DNA of 64,000 bases from Acetobacter suratthaniensis (GTDB lineage: Bacteria; Pseudomonadota; Alphaproteobacteria; Acetobacterales; Acetobacteraceae). Shown here in pieces: positions 46,520 to 55,607 of this stretch. The position numbers were made by a program, and so were the translations under genes. How positions within the stretch are numbered: the stretch's first letter is position 1; each line of letters begins with the position of its first letter. Below the pieces are notes generated by a model. It saw only the letters and a list, made by a program, of their open reading frames with translations, was not told the origin of the DNA and ran no database searches. Where the stretch lies: positions 186,001-250,000 of the forward strand of contig NZ_JAFVMG010000001.1 in assembly GCF_017377745.1 (NCBI RefSeq), read 5' to 3'.

Positions 46520-46542
46520 TTATTTTCTTCTTGTTAGGATAA

Positions 46543-46590
46543 ATGCCATACTCTTCCCTGTCGTATGAAGGCGAGAAAAGAGTATGGCAT
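46543..46590. promoter_or_regulatory. perfect 13-bp inverted repeat over the start of the L,D-transpeptidase gene
   Basis: Arms 46543-46555 and 46578-46590 are perfect complements around a 22-bp spacer. The right arm covers the purine-rich stretch and the first two bases of the downstream ATG (46589); the upstream ATG (46565) lies in the loop. It may be an operator or an RNA hairpin that hides the translation start. It follows lpd by 23 bases. Confidence 0.55.
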
Positions 46591-47953
46591 GGATCTGGCA
46601 GGCTCTCTGAGAATGCGGCTTCTGACGGCCGCAGGCTGCACCGTTCTGGGCATGGGGGTTTTAACCCTGTCTACGGCGCTGGCGGCGGCGCAGGAAGCGT
46701 CAGATCGTGCGGATGTGTCCCGCGCAGCGGCTCCTGTGCCGGTGGAGCAGCAGGATCTGGACAGTTTTCTGGCCAGTGAGGCCGCAGCGGAAGAAAGAGC
46801 CAGCCATACCAGACCACAGGTGTTTTTCCCTGATGGTGATGTAGGGGCCGCATGGCCCACACCTAAAAAAACGTCACAGAAAACACAGCCTGTACAGCAT
46901 GCAGCGCCCAGCCACGCGATGGCCCCTGTTGCCCGACAGGCTCTGGCAACATCGCCTGCTCCGGGTAGCGCTACATTACCCCCCTCTACCGAGCGTAAAG
47001 CCCCGGAGCTATCGCCTTTTGCGGGGGCTGCTGCCGCAGATGAAGGGCGTGAGGCTCCGGCGGAGTCTGCCTCCGGTGCTACGGTGCAGGCTACACCAGC
47101 CAATCCGGCCATCGCGGGAACACCGGCGGTGGCGGAAGATCCCTTTGCAGGCTTGCAGGCTTTTGCGGAAACGGAGGAGCAGGCGCGTGAGGAAGCCGTA
47201 CAGCTTGCCGCTGTTTTCAAACGCGAGGTGCCCGCCGCCCTGCCGCTTTCCCCAGAGCGCAAGACGCTGATGGAACAACTGGCCCGCCAGCAGCTTGAAC
47301 AGGCGGGTTATGTTATCAGCAGACCGCAGACAATGGTTGTGGTGGATCGTAATCCTGCGGTGCAGCGTCTGGCGCTGTTTCTGGCTATGCCCGATGGCCC
47401 CGGAGGGGATGACTGGCCGCTTATAGGGAGCGCTCGTGTTTCTACCGGCACGGTTGGCCGCAAGCATTACTACATTACGCCTACAGGTGTTTTCATCAAC
47501 ACGGCGGACAGGTTGGGTTACCGTGCTTTAGGTACCAAGAATGAAAATGGCATCATGGGGATTGGTGTCAAAGGGATGCGGGTCTGGGATTTTGGCTGGC
47601 AGGTAGCGGAAAAAGGCTGGCTACCCAGTCGGGAAAAAGGCCCGATCCGGCTTGAGATGCACGCAACCGATCCGGTTTATCTGGAGCAGCGGTTGGGCCG
47701 CACGGCTTCGGCGGGGTGTATCCGTATTCCTTCGACACTCAATGTCTTTCTCGACAGGCATGGCCTGCTGGACGCCGCCTATGAGCACAAGGCATTGGAT
47801 GATGCCCGTTTCAAGGCGTTGCTGCGCCCTGACCGAGACCCCTCCGTGGTGGCGGGCGTAACGGTGGTGGTGGTGGATACGGCCCCACCCAAAGAGGCTG
47901 GTAAAACAGCCGCGCTAAAAGACGGCATGGCCCATAAGCCCGCATCGGGCTGA
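46565..47953 (+). CDS. L,D-transpeptidase (YkuD family)
   Basis: This is a periplasmic enzyme that makes 3-3 peptidoglycan cross-links or attaches proteins to peptidoglycan. The signal peptide falls in the first about 43 residues. A long Ala/Pro-rich low-complexity region (about 45-230) follows. The YkuD catalytic domain is at about 258-400, with MHATDP and TASAGCIRIPS; the cysteine is at 385 counted from ATG 46565. In most members the second motif reads SHGCIR; here it is SAGCIR. The ATG at 46589 is an alternative start. It lies downstream of the lpd gene but probably has its own control. Confidence 0.88.
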   Translation: MKARKEYGMDLAGSLRMRLLTAAGCTVLGMGVLTLSTALAAAQEASDRADVSRAAAPVPVEQQDLDSFLASEAAAEERASHTRPQVFFPDGDVGAAWPTPKKTSQKTQPVQHAAPSHAMAPVARQALATSPAPGSATLPPSTERKAPELSPFAGAAAADEGREAPAESASGATVQATPANPAIAGTPAVAEDPFAGLQAFAETEEQAREEAVQLAAVFKREVPAALPLSPERKTLMEQLARQQLEQAGYVISRPQTMVVVDRNPAVQRLALFLAMPDGPGGDDWPLIGSARVSTGTVGRKHYYITPTGVFINTADRLGYRALGTKNENGIMGIGVKGMRVWDFGWQVAEKGWLPSREKGPIRLEMHATDPVYLEQRLGRTASAGCIRIPSTLNVFLDRHGLLDAAYEHKALDDARFKALLRPDRDPSVVAGVTVVVVDTAPPKEAGKTAALKDGMAHKPASG

Positions 47954-48003
47954 GCCATAGGCTGTATCCTGCGGCGTTGCGGCTGATCATGTGTGTACAA
48001 ACA

Positions 48004-48039
48004 AAACCGGCGCGGCCCTGTTGGGGGCCGCGCCGGTTT
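48004..48039 (-). terminator. intrinsic terminator between ldt and ahcY
   Basis: A perfect 14-bp GC-rich stem (48004-48017 with 48026-48039) has an 8-nt loop. Read on the minus strand it is followed by TTTTGTTTGT, so it fits as the ahcY terminator. On the plus strand only three T residues end the stem, but it may also stop the convergent L,D-transpeptidase transcript. Confidence 0.8.
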
Positions 48040-48084
48040 GCGTAAGCGCAGGGTCTGCCCGGCGCGGGGCCGGGCAGGTGCGTA

Positions 48085-49374
48085 TCAGTAGCGGTATTCT
48101 TCGTGCTTGAACGGGCCATGCACCGGAACGCCGATGTAGTCGGCCTGCTTCTGGCTCAGGGCGGTCAGCTGTGCGCCAACCTTGGCCAGGTGTAGGGCGG
48201 CCACTTTTTCATCCAGCTTCTTGGGCAGGGTATAGACCTGAACCGCGTATTTGCCTTCGGGGGCAGTCCACAGTTCGATCTGTGCCAGCGTCTGGTTGGT
48301 GAAGGACGCGGACATGACGAAGGAGGGGTGGCCCGTGGCGTTACCAAGGTTCACCAGACGGCCTTCGGACAGGATGATCAGGCGCTTGCCATCGGGGAAG
48401 ACAACCTCATCCACCTGCGGCTTCACGTTGTCCCATGTCAGGTTACGCAGCGCGTCAATCTGGATTTCAGAGTCGAAATGCCCGATGTTGCACACGATGG
48501 CGCGGTTTTTCATGGCGCGCATGTGGTCGATGGTGATCACGTCCACGTTGCCGGTGGCCGTCACGAAGATATCGCCGCGCGGGGCTGCGTCTTCCATCGT
48601 GACAACCTCATAGCCTTCCATCGCGGCCTGCAGGGCGCAGATCGGATCGGCTTCGGTTACCAGAACGCGGCAACCCGCGTTGCGCAGGGAGGCGGCGGAA
48701 CCCTTGCCCACATCGCCATAACCGGCAACGACGGCAACCTTGCCAGCCATCATCACGTCGGTGCCACGGCGGATAGCGTCCACCAGGCTTTCGCGGCAAC
48801 CATACAGGTTATCGAACTTGGACTTGGTGACGCTGTCGTTCACGTTGATAGCGGGAACCTTCAGCGTGCCCTTCTTCTGCATTTCCCACAGACGGTGCAC
48901 ACCGGTTGTGGTTTCTTCGGACAGGCCACGCACGTTGGCCAGCAGTTCGGGGTACTTGTCGTGCATGAGCACGGTCAGGTCGCCGCCGTCGTCCAGAATC
49001 ATGTTGGGTGTCCAGCCATCGGGGCCGGTGATGGTCTGCTCAATGCACCACCAGAACTCTTCCTCGGACAGGCCCTTCCAGGCAAAGACCGGGATACCGG
49101 CGGCAGCAATGGCAGCGGCGGCATGATCCTGCGTGGAGAAAATGTTGCAAGAAGACCAGCGAACCGTAGCGCCAAGAGCCGTCAGCGTCTCAATCAGCAC
49201 GGCGGTCTGGATGGTCATGTGCAGACAGCCGACAATGCGCGCGCCCTTGAGCGGCTGGCTTGCGCCGTATTCTTCGCGCAGAGCCATCAGGCCGGGCATT
49301 TCACCTTCGGCGATCGAGATTTCCTTGCGGCCCCACTCAGCAAGCGAGAGGTCTTTTACCTTGTAATCAGCCAT
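48085..49374 (-). CDS. ahcY: adenosylhomocysteinase
   Basis: This NAD-dependent hydrolase splits S-adenosylhomocysteine to adenosine and homocysteine in the methyl cycle. Landmarks are [16 protein letters not shown] near 52, the [14 protein letters not shown] segment, [13 protein letters not shown], and [13 protein letters not shown] near 220 (NAD-binding). FKHEEYRY forms the C-terminus that closes the neighbouring active site. Start ATG 49374 gives 429 residues; a longer open frame upstream is antisense to plsC and not conserved in type. It pairs functionally with mtn genes and methyltransferases in sulfur metabolism. I could not identify an SAH riboswitch in the leader. Confidence 0.97.
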   Translation of the reverse strand: MADYKVKDLSLAEWGRKEISIAEGEMPGLMALREEYGASQPLKGARIVGCLHMTIQTAVLIETLTALGATVRWSSCNIFSTQDHAAAAIAAAGIPVFAWKGLSEEEFWWCIEQTITGPDGWTPNMILDDGGDLTVLMHDKYPELLANVRGLSEETTTGVHRLWEMQKKGTLKVPAINVNDSVTKSKFDNLYGCRESLVDAIRRGTDVMMAGKVAVVAGYGDVGKGSAASLRNAGCRVLVTEADPICALQAAMEGYEVVTMEDAAPRGDIFVTATGNVDVITIDHMRAMKNRAIVCNIGHFDSEIQIDALRNLTWDNVKPQVDEVVFPDGKRLIILSEGRLVNLGNATGHPSFVMSASFTNQTLAQIELWTAPEGKYAVQVYTLPKKLDEKVAALHLAKVGAQLTALSQKQADYIGVPVHGPFKHEEYRY

Positions 49375-49515
49375 TTTGTCCTGTCTTCCTGAACTGCGTG
49401 TAGCTTTGCTATACAGACTGTGCGGGGCTGAGGCCAGATGCAAGAGGCGTAGGAGAGCGGGCAATCCCCTTGCATCGGGGTCTGGTATGATGTTTTTTCT
49501 GCCCTTCAAACAGAC

Positions 49516-50295
49516 ATGGCGCGCATTCCATGCGGGTTTCTGCCAGTCGGACTGTCTTTTCTGGTCATACCGGGTTTGCTGCATATGGTTGTGTTCCGTT
49601 CCGTCCTGTTCAATGTCCTGTCTATCGGGCTGACCCTGCTGATGGGGGTTGGAGCGTTGCCCATACGCTGGTTCGCCCATGGTTGGGCGCTGGGTTATGC
49701 GCGGTTGTGGGCGCGGCTGGTGTTGTGGCTGTTCCGCCGGGTTTGCGGGGTTACGGTGCGTGTCAGCGGGCTTGAGCATGTGCCCTCATCGGGGGCGGCA
49801 CTCATTGCCTCGCAGCACCAGTCGGCTTTCGATACGCTTATCTGGATGCTGCTGCTGTCCCGGCCCTGCTATGTCATGAAAGGCGAGTTGCGGCGTATTC
49901 CGCTGCTGGGGCCTATGCTGGTGCTGACAGGCATGATGCCGATCGAGCGTGCGGCAGGGGCCAAGGCCATGCGGCTTTTGCTGGCGGAAACCGACAAGGC
50001 GGTAAAAGCCGGACGGCAGATTGTTATTTTCCCTGAAGGCACACGCACCCTGCCGGGCGAGCATGTTGCGCTCAAACCCGGCATTGCCGCCATGTCCAGC
50101 CATACGGGGTTGCCGGTTATTCCCGTAGCCACCAATTCCGGGCTGTTCTGGGGGCGCAATGCGTTTCTTAAACGTTCAGGCGTGTTGCATGTGGCCATTG
50201 GCCCCGCGATTGAGGTGGCCCGCAGGCCCGAACTTCTGGCGCGTATTGAAACTGGCTGGCGCGAACTGGAAAAAGGCTGGAACGCACAGGGCTGA
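49516..50295 (+). CDS. plsC: 1-acyl-sn-glycerol-3-phosphate acyltransferase
   Basis: This membrane enzyme makes phosphatidic acid from lysophosphatidic acid. Motif I is [10 protein letters not shown] (H and D spaced HX4D), and motif III is [12 protein letters not shown] near 175. A motif IV-like [10 protein letters not shown] follows. One or two hydrophobic segments lie in the first 70 residues. The N-terminus is uncertain: ATG 49516 or ATG 49585 ([13 protein letters not shown]), neither with a clear ribosome site. It is the last plus-strand gene before the AT-rich region. Confidence 0.93.
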   Translation: MARIPCGFLPVGLSFLVIPGLLHMVVFRSVLFNVLSIGLTLLMGVGALPIRWFAHGWALGYARLWARLVLWLFRRVCGVTVRVSGLEHVPSSGAALIASQHQSAFDTLIWMLLLSRPCYVMKGELRRIPLLGPMLVLTGMMPIERAAGAKAMRLLLAETDKAVKAGRQIVIFPEGTRTLPGEHVALKPGIAAMSSHTGLPVIPVATNSGLFWGRNAFLKRSGVLHVAIGPAIEVARRPELLARIETGWRELEKGWNAQG

Positions 50296-50662
50296 GGGTT
50301 GCGGCCTTAGCGATCGCGGCTGGAAAAACAACGCTGGTAGCGCCGGGTTTTCTGTGGATGAGGTTGTGGATTATCTCAGGCGCGGCAAGTCCCATAAAGT
50401 GCGGTTTTTGACAAGACTGTGTCAGGTGAGGGGTTTTTCTGGAATGAGTGGGTTTGTAATATTTTTATCATTCTGATTTATTGCTTTTAAATAAAGAGAA
50501 TTTTTGAATATCATCTTTATCCGGCCTCGCTCTGGCGTGTCGTGTGTTGTTTGGCGCAAATGGCAGTTTCTGTGCAGGAGGGTGACAACGCCCTTTCCGG
50601 ACTGTGGATAACCTTGTGCATTCCCTGCGTGGATGGCCGGAGGACTGCGTTTTTTTGACCGG
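50296..50662. other. AT-rich non-coding region with DnaA-box-like sites (candidate replication origin)
   Basis: This is the longest gene-free stretch after 19412. At 50453-50520 it contains a strongly AT-rich tract, including a run of T/A between 50459 and 50500, unlike the rest of the window. Sites matching the DnaA box TTATCCACA (reverse TGTGGATAA) are exact at 50603-50611 and one-mismatch at 50353-50361 and 50365-50373, the latter two 12 bp apart. A GATC lies in AGCGATCGC near 50310. The arrangement resembles a small oriC, but there is no hemE, dnaA or parAB next to it, so this is only a candidate. Confidence 0.4.
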
Positions 50663-51433
50663 CTAGAACGTATCCTTGCGCGCGCGGAGTGTGGCGAGTG
50701 TCTGGCTGTCCGGTGCGCGCAGGAACGGGTTGGTGGCGCATTCCATAGCGAGGGTCGAAGGCACTGTGGGCCGGGTCTGTGCCCGCAGGTGGCGTACTTC
50801 TTCAATGCGCTGGAGCAGGGCGGGGTTATCCGGTTCTGCCGCAAGAGCAAAAGCGCAGTTCGACAGCGTATATTCATGCCCGCAATAGACGAGTGTTTCA
50901 GGTGGCAGGGCGGACAGACGGCGCAGGCTATCGAAAAGCTGGCTGGCTGTGCCTTCAAACAGACGACCGCAGCCGAGGCTGAACAGCGTATCACCGCAGA
51001 ACAGGGCCGCAGGGTCGTTAAAGAAATAGCAGATATGGCCCAGCGTATGGCCCGGCGTTGCCAGAACGGTGCCTGTGCTGGCGCCTACGGCAATGCTCTG
51101 GCCATCGGTCAGGGCAATATCCAGCGGGGGCATGCGGTGCTGTTCGGCGGCGGGGCCAGCCAGTCTGGCGCCCGTGCGCTCACGCAGCGCCTGCGCACCG
51201 CCGATATGATCGGCATGGTGGTGGGTTAACAAAATAAGATCCAGCCTGCCGCCATAGGGGGCCAATGCTGCTTCCACCGGCGCACTGTCGCCGGGGTCTA
51301 CCACGGCAAGGGTGCCGGTTGCCCGATCCTGCAGAAGCCAGGCGTAGTTATCCGTAAAAAGAGGAATACTACTGATATTCAGGCCGTGGCCTTGCTGCGT
51401 GGAAAGGGTAGCCTGCGGCTGGGGCTGTGCCAT
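50663..51433 (-). CDS. gloB: hydroxyacylglutathione hydrolase (glyoxalase II)
   Basis: This metallo-beta-lactamase-fold enzyme hydrolyses S-lactoylglutathione in methylglyoxal detoxification. The metal-binding THHHADHIGG is near 70, with TPGHTLGHICY and CGDTLFSLGCGRLFEG farther on. The C-terminal domain has the glutathione-binding region (YCGHEYTLSN). I use ATG 51433 with GGAGA upstream; a longer frame reaches 51517. It is divergent from the methyltransferase gene at 51504, a neighbour often found in Alphaproteobacteria. Confidence 0.94.
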   Translation of the reverse strand: MAQPQPQATLSTQQGHGLNISSIPLFTDNYAWLLQDRATGTLAVVDPGDSAPVEAALAPYGGRLDLILLTHHHADHIGGAQALRERTGARLAGPAAEQHRMPPLDIALTDGQSIAVGASTGTVLATPGHTLGHICYFFNDPAALFCGDTLFSLGCGRLFEGTASQLFDSLRRLSALPPETLVYCGHEYTLSNCAFALAAEPDNPALLQRIEEVRHLRAQTRPTVPSTLAMECATNPFLRAPDSQTLATLRARKDTF

Positions 51434-51503
51434 CAAAAGGTCTCCCATCGGGAAGGGCGTCAGGGCATGGCGCTGCATGCGCGGCTTATGATAGGCAGGG
51501 TGC

Positions 51504-52250
51504 ATGCAGTACGTCACGCAGTCGCCGGAAAGTTTTTATGGCACGCCGCAGGGCCATGTCTGCGCGACTCTGGTGGGAGAGCGCATGCGCTGGCTCTGGC
51601 CTGACCTTCATGGTCTGCGGGTTGCAGGCATGGGGTGGGCGGGGCCGTGTCTGGCCCAGCTTGATGAAGGTGGGGGTGAGTATGTTGCCCTCAATAGCTG
51701 GGCGACAGACACACGACTGGCGGCCCATATGGGGAGCCTTTATGGCGTTCCGGCCTGTCAGGCGGAGATCACTGGCACACCACTTCGTACCGGGGCGTTC
51801 GACCGGGTGGTGCTGGTGCATGCCCTGCGCGGGCGCGATAACCCTTTGCCTGCCCTGCGTGAAGCCGCCAGAATTATGCGTGAGGATGGTCGGTTGCTGC
51901 TGGCCGTACCGAGCCGTCTGCTCGGGGGCAGTCGCCTGCATGGCACGCCATTCGCTCTGGATCGGGCCTTTACACGCCGTGCCGTGCGGCGGGTGCTGGC
52001 GTCCGCCATGCTGCGGGCCGAGCGCTGGGATGAAGTGCTGTTCATGCCTGCCTGGCTGGCCTGTCGGTCGGTGCGGGGGGGGAGGCGTATGGATGTGGCG
52101 GGCAAGGTTTTATGCCCCGGTGCGGGCGGGCTGTTGCTGGTGGAGGCTGTGCATGACCTCTATTCCGCCCGCCCGCTGCCGGTTACGGGGCTGCGGCGCT
52201 GGCTGGCGCGGGCCGTTGTACCGCAACCCGGTGCCGCGCGCAGGATGTAG
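51504..52250 (+). CDS. class I SAM-dependent methyltransferase
   Basis: This is a predicted small-molecule or protein methyltransferase of 248 residues. The N-terminus (ESFYGTPQGHVCATLVGERM) matches the alphaproteobacterial family commonly divergent to gloB. The SAM-binding fold is recognisable in LRVAGMGWAGP and, further on, FDRVVLVHALRGRDNPLPALREAARIMREDGRLLLAVPSR. The substrate is unknown. It lies directly upstream of the hydrogenase-4-like genes on the same strand, with 77 bases between, and may be co-transcribed, but no functional link is established. Confidence 0.8.
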   Translation: MQYVTQSPESFYGTPQGHVCATLVGERMRWLWPDLHGLRVAGMGWAGPCLAQLDEGGGEYVALNSWATDTRLAAHMGSLYGVPACQAEITGTPLRTGAFDRVVLVHALRGRDNPLPALREAARIMREDGRLLLAVPSRLLGGSRLHGTPFALDRAFTRRAVRRVLASAMLRAERWDEVLFMPAWLACRSVRGGRRMDVAGKVLCPGAGGLLLVEAVHDLYSARPLPVTGLRRWLARAVVPQPGAARRM

Positions 52251-52327
52251 GGCCAGACAGGCCTGAGGGGTTTCCGGTAAGGCCGGTTTTTGAAAAGCGG
52301 AAGGGAAACGCGGTTATTTTCATCTCC

Positions 52328-54031
52328 TTGCTCATATGTGGCCTGTTGCTGTGCCTGCTGGGGGCTGGCCTGCTCGACGTGGTGCCGGAAGAAGCCTTCC
52401 GCCACCGAGGGGGGGCGTTCCTGCGCTGGCGTGGTCTTGTGCGGGGGGGGCTGTGGGCGGCCATAGGGTGCATGGCGCTGGCGGGTGCCGTGGCGCGGGT
52501 GAATGGGGTTTTGTCGTGGTTTCCCCTTTTCGGAGTGGATGGCCCGGCTTTGCCCATGTTGAGCGTGCTGTCCATTGCCGGAGGGATTGTGGGTGTGGGG
52601 CGGCGTGGGCTGGTCTGTGTGCTCGCGGCTCTGGGCCTGCTGGCGCTGTCCCCGCTGGTTTTCTGCCTGCTGGCTGGTACTGCACTGGCTTTGCTGGCCC
52701 GTAGCGGCGGGCGTGGGCTGTGTCTGCCTTTTGCTGTGCTGCCTGCCTGTGTGCCAGCCGACAGCATTTTGTCGGTGCCGCTGCTGGCACTCAGCATTGT
52801 GCAGACAGGCCATGCCGTGGGGGAGCAAAAAGGCCCCGTGGCGGTGGTGCCAGCCTTTGTGGGTATTTTCCTGCTTGGTCGTCTGCTGGCGGAAACAGGA
52901 ACCGTGCCTTTTGTGCAGCAGGCGTTGATGTTGGTCTGTGCAGGCTGGGTGGCGTGGCGGAGCAGTATGCAGGCCTTGCGGGCGGAGCAGGCATGGCGCG
53001 TGGCTTCTGGGCTGACGGGGGCATGGTATGGCGGGGCCTGCATGGTGCTGGTTCTGGCGCTGGCCTGCGCGCTGGATGGAGCCGATGCTTTTGGCGCAAC
53101 CCTGCGGCTGGCCATGGGGGCGCCCGTTGTGGGGCTGGTGGGCTTGTTATGGCTGAGTGTTTCCATGCACGGCCCACAGGGAGAGGCAGTCTGGCAGACC
53201 GCAGGTTCTGGCACCGGGCGGGCATGGGAGCGCTGGGCGCTGTGGGGAACGATGCTGCCTGTTTCGGCTATGCCGCCACTGGGTGGGTTTACGGTTTTGT
53301 GGAGCCTGCTGGTGGCTTCGGATTATTCCGTGCAGGGCGCTTCGCCTGCTACGGCACTGGGTATGGTGGTGTTTGCTGGCTTCCAGATCATGATGGCGGT
53401 GCTGTGCGCAGCGGGCCTGCTTCGTGCGGGGGCGTTGATGCGTGGCGGGTGCTGGATTAATGGCGGCCTGCCAGCCAGCCTGTGCGCGGGTATGGCATGC
53501 CTGCTGTCCGTTGTGCCGGGTCTGTGGCTGTCTGTTGCCGATACGCTGGTGGTGGGGGATAGCGCGCCGGGTCTGTCGTTGGGCGGGCTGTTTACGGTGC
53601 GGCCTGCGGCGGGGGAAAGCACATTGGTGCCCGCCCTGTTGCTGCTGGCGCTAGCTGCTGCGGCCGGGCTGACGATACTGGTGGCAAGGTTTGCAGGGGT
53701 ATCGTTGCACAATGGCGCGGGGCATGTGGTGCCGCCATGGCGGCAGGGAGCGCCGGTTTATACCCCCACACCGGAGAGTGCAGAACAGGGCCGCATGGCC
53801 CCGGTTTTACCGTTTTCTCAGGCCGGTGCCATGCTGTGCGGTCTGCATGGGGGCGGTAGGGCATGGCCTCTGCCACGGCTTTCAGCAATGCCTGTGCGTG
53901 TTGCCGTGCTGTCGCGTTATGGGCGGCGGTGGTTGTTTCGGGCGGTAGCGTGGAGCGAGGGGCACGGCATGGTCTTGCTGGTTCTGTTGCTGGGAGCCGG
54001 GTTGTTGATGGGGCTGTTTTTCGGCGCATGA
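52328..54031 (+). CDS. HyfB-like NuoL/M/N-family membrane subunit, degenerate
   Basis: This 567-residue hydrophobic protein resembles the largest antiporter-type subunit of hydrogenase-4/formate hydrogenlyase. The best anchor is LPVSAMPPLGGFTVLW at 310-325, typical of HyfB. In the region that should read G.KAG..P.HxWLPDAH, the sequence is LAETGTVPFVQQ (187-198): the lysine is E189 and the histidine V196. The WLPDAH and following channel helix appear deleted. The LKRLLAYSS-type segment reads QAWRVASG. The start is TTG 52328; no ATG or GTG lies in frame upstream. It overlaps the next gene by ATGA. Proton pumping by this subunit is doubtful. Confidence 0.72.
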   Translation: MLICGLLLCLLGAGLLDVVPEEAFRHRGGAFLRWRGLVRGGLWAAIGCMALAGAVARVNGVLSWFPLFGVDGPALPMLSVLSIAGGIVGVGRRGLVCVLAALGLLALSPLVFCLLAGTALALLARSGGRGLCLPFAVLPACVPADSILSVPLLALSIVQTGHAVGEQKGPVAVVPAFVGIFLLGRLLAETGTVPFVQQALMLVCAGWVAWRSSMQALRAEQAWRVASGLTGAWYGGACMVLVLALACALDGADAFGATLRLAMGAPVVGLVGLLWLSVSMHGPQGEAVWQTAGSGTGRAWERWALWGTMLPVSAMPPLGGFTVLWSLLVASDYSVQGASPATALGMVVFAGFQIMMAVLCAAGLLRAGALMRGGCWINGGLPASLCAGMACLLSVVPGLWLSVADTLVVGDSAPGLSLGGLFTVRPAAGESTLVPALLLLALAAAAGLTILVARFAGVSLHNGAGHVVPPWRQGAPVYTPTPESAEQGRMAPVLPFSQAGAMLCGLHGGGRAWPLPRLSAMPVRVAVLSRYGRRWLFRAVAWSEGHGMVLLVLLLGAGLLMGLFFGA

Positions 54032-55056
54032 ATGGGGAGCTGACATGGGGGTGGGCTATTGGCTGCACTCTGGCGCTTTTGGTGCAGGTTACCCTTCTGG
54101 TGCTGGCGGCTCCTTTCTTTGCCGGGTTGACGGAATGGGTTGCCGCCCGGTTTGAGGGGCGCAGCGTTGTGGCTGTATCAGCCCGCTGGCGTGAAATCCG
54201 CCATCATGGCGGCAGACCCTGCCTGCGCACGCCAGTAGGGCAGGCTGCGGGTATGGCCTGCCGGGCCGCACTGGTGCTGGGGGTGCTATCCTGTGCGTTG
54301 GTGCCGGTTTTTAGCGTGTCGGCTCCTGGCTTTGTCGCGCCGGGACTTTTTCTGGTTTGCTGCGTGCTGGTGGCGGGTATGTTGCTGCTTGATCTGCCAC
54401 AGACCCTCCAAGGGGGTGTGGCAGCATGGTGGGGCTGCGCGCAGCTTTTGGCCGATGGCCTTGTGCTGCCGGTTCTGGCGCCGGTCGCTCTTCTAGCTGG
54501 AACAACCCGGAGCCTGCCGGTTTTTCTGGCTGGCGTGCATGGAGCATCGCCCATGCTGGATGGCGCTCCTTATGTGCTGGCCGGGTTCGCGGTTTTCATG
54601 GTGGTGGTGCTGGCTCCGTGGGGCGCGGAGGCAGAACTCCGCATGGCGGGTCTTTCCGGCCCGGACAGGGCCATATGGATGCTGGCCTCTGATTGCCTGA
54701 GCCTGTGCTGGGTGACACTCGCGGGTGATCTGGCCTGGGCAGGCAGTCTGGCCAGCCCCGCTCTGGGCGATGGGCAGGATTGGCTATCGGGTTGTGCGCT
54801 GGGCGTTGTGCTGTGGATTGGCAAAGTGCTGGCGGCGGCTGTCCTGCTCGGGCTTTCCCGGTTGGTGGTGCTGACAGCCCGCAGGCGTGCGCGTGTCCGG
54901 CTGGGGGTTATTTTTCTGTTCGGGCTGCTGGCTTGGCAAATGACATGGGCAGCAGCCCCCCAGCCCGTGGTGCTGGATGAAGGCTCGGCGGCCCCTGCGG
55001 TGGAACAGCCGCAGTCCAGACAGGATCAGGGCGCGGTAAATGGAGAACTGTCATGA
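54028..55056 (+). CDS. HyfC/HycD-like NuoH-family membrane subunit
   Basis: This 342-residue, eight-helix protein resembles the heel subunit (HyfC, HycD, NuoH) that links hydrophilic and membrane arms. FAGLTEWVAARFEGRS followed by REIRHHGGRP matches the HycD first-loop pattern of GR(R/S) followed by a DLRKL-type segment. Acidic residues of the loop and the middle helix are partly kept (LAPWGAEAELRM). A C-terminal tail after the last helix is polar (DEGSAAPAVEQPQSRQDQG). ATG 54028 lies in an ATGA overlap, and the end overlaps the next gene by 4 bases. Confidence 0.72.
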   Translation: MNGELTWGWAIGCTLALLVQVTLLVLAAPFFAGLTEWVAARFEGRSVVAVSARWREIRHHGGRPCLRTPVGQAAGMACRAALVLGVLSCALVPVFSVSAPGFVAPGLFLVCCVLVAGMLLLDLPQTLQGGVAAWWGCAQLLADGLVLPVLAPVALLAGTTRSLPVFLAGVHGASPMLDGAPYVLAGFAVFMVVVLAPWGAEAELRMAGLSGPDRAIWMLASDCLSLCWVTLAGDLAWAGSLASPALGDGQDWLSGCALGVVLWIGKVLAAAVLLGLSRLVVLTARRRARVRLGVIFLFGLLAWQMTWAAAPQPVVLDEGSAAPAVEQPQSRQDQGAVNGELS

Positions 55057-55607
55057 CCCTCGCGGCTGTTCTGGCGGCACTTCTGGCTCTGGGCGTTGTG
55101 GCGCGTGGTGTGGGTTTTCTGCCTGCGATGGGGTGTGTGGATGCTCTGGCCATGCTGGTGAGCGGCCAGCCGCCACTGGCACAGGGTGGGGCCGTGCTGG
55201 CGGTGCTGCTGGGTGTGGCACCTAGCCTTTTTCTCTCTCGTTATCAGGCGGATACCACCCCGGAGGGACAGCAGGCTGCACTACCGCCCTTTCTGGCTCT
55301 GGGGTTGATGGTGTTGTTGCTGCTGGCTGGGTCGCGGGTACAGGCGGGGCAGTTTCCGGCTGGGTTGTGCATCGGGGTGGCGGGGCTGGTCAGTGTTGCC
55401 TGCAGGCGCGGTATGGTCTGGCAATGGGCGGGGCTGCTGACCTGCGCACAGGGGGTGCTGCTATCTGCTGTTATGGCGCAGCAGGTTATGGCCTTTGTTG
55501 CGGGGGTGCTGGGCGGGCTGGTGGTGCTGGCGCTGGGGGCATTGTGCGCACACCGTGTGTTGCCGCGCCGGGTGCGTAGCCAGCCGAGAGGAAAAAAAGC
55601 GCAATGA
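55053..55607 (+). CDS. HyfE-like NuoK-family small membrane subunit
   Basis: This 184-residue protein, with about six hydrophobic segments, sits where hyfE is found in hydrogenase-4 operons. The HyfE-like segment RRGMVWQWAGLLTCAQG (119-134) aligns with the canonical TRRKALSQ...LENG helix start. The glutamate normally found in LENG is replaced by A132, and the second membrane glutamate is missing in the following AFVAGVLGG stretch. The identity rests on gene order plus this segment; similarity is low. It overlaps both neighbours by 4 bases. Confidence 0.65.
   Translation: MTLAAVLAALLALGVVARGVGFLPAMGCVDALAMLVSGQPPLAQGGAVLAVLLGVAPSLFLSRYQADTTPEGQQAALPPFLALGLMVLLLLAGSRVQAGQFPAGLCIGVAGLVSVACRRGMVWQWAGLLTCAQGVLLSAVMAQQVMAFVAGVLGGLVVLALGALCAHRVLPRRVRSQPRGKKAQ

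Noticed and set aside
49375..49500. Possible SAH or SAM riboswitch upstream of ahcY
   Set aside because: I looked for a pseudoknot-like arrangement in the minus-strand leader but could not match the conserved core of any class. A covariance-model search would be decisive.
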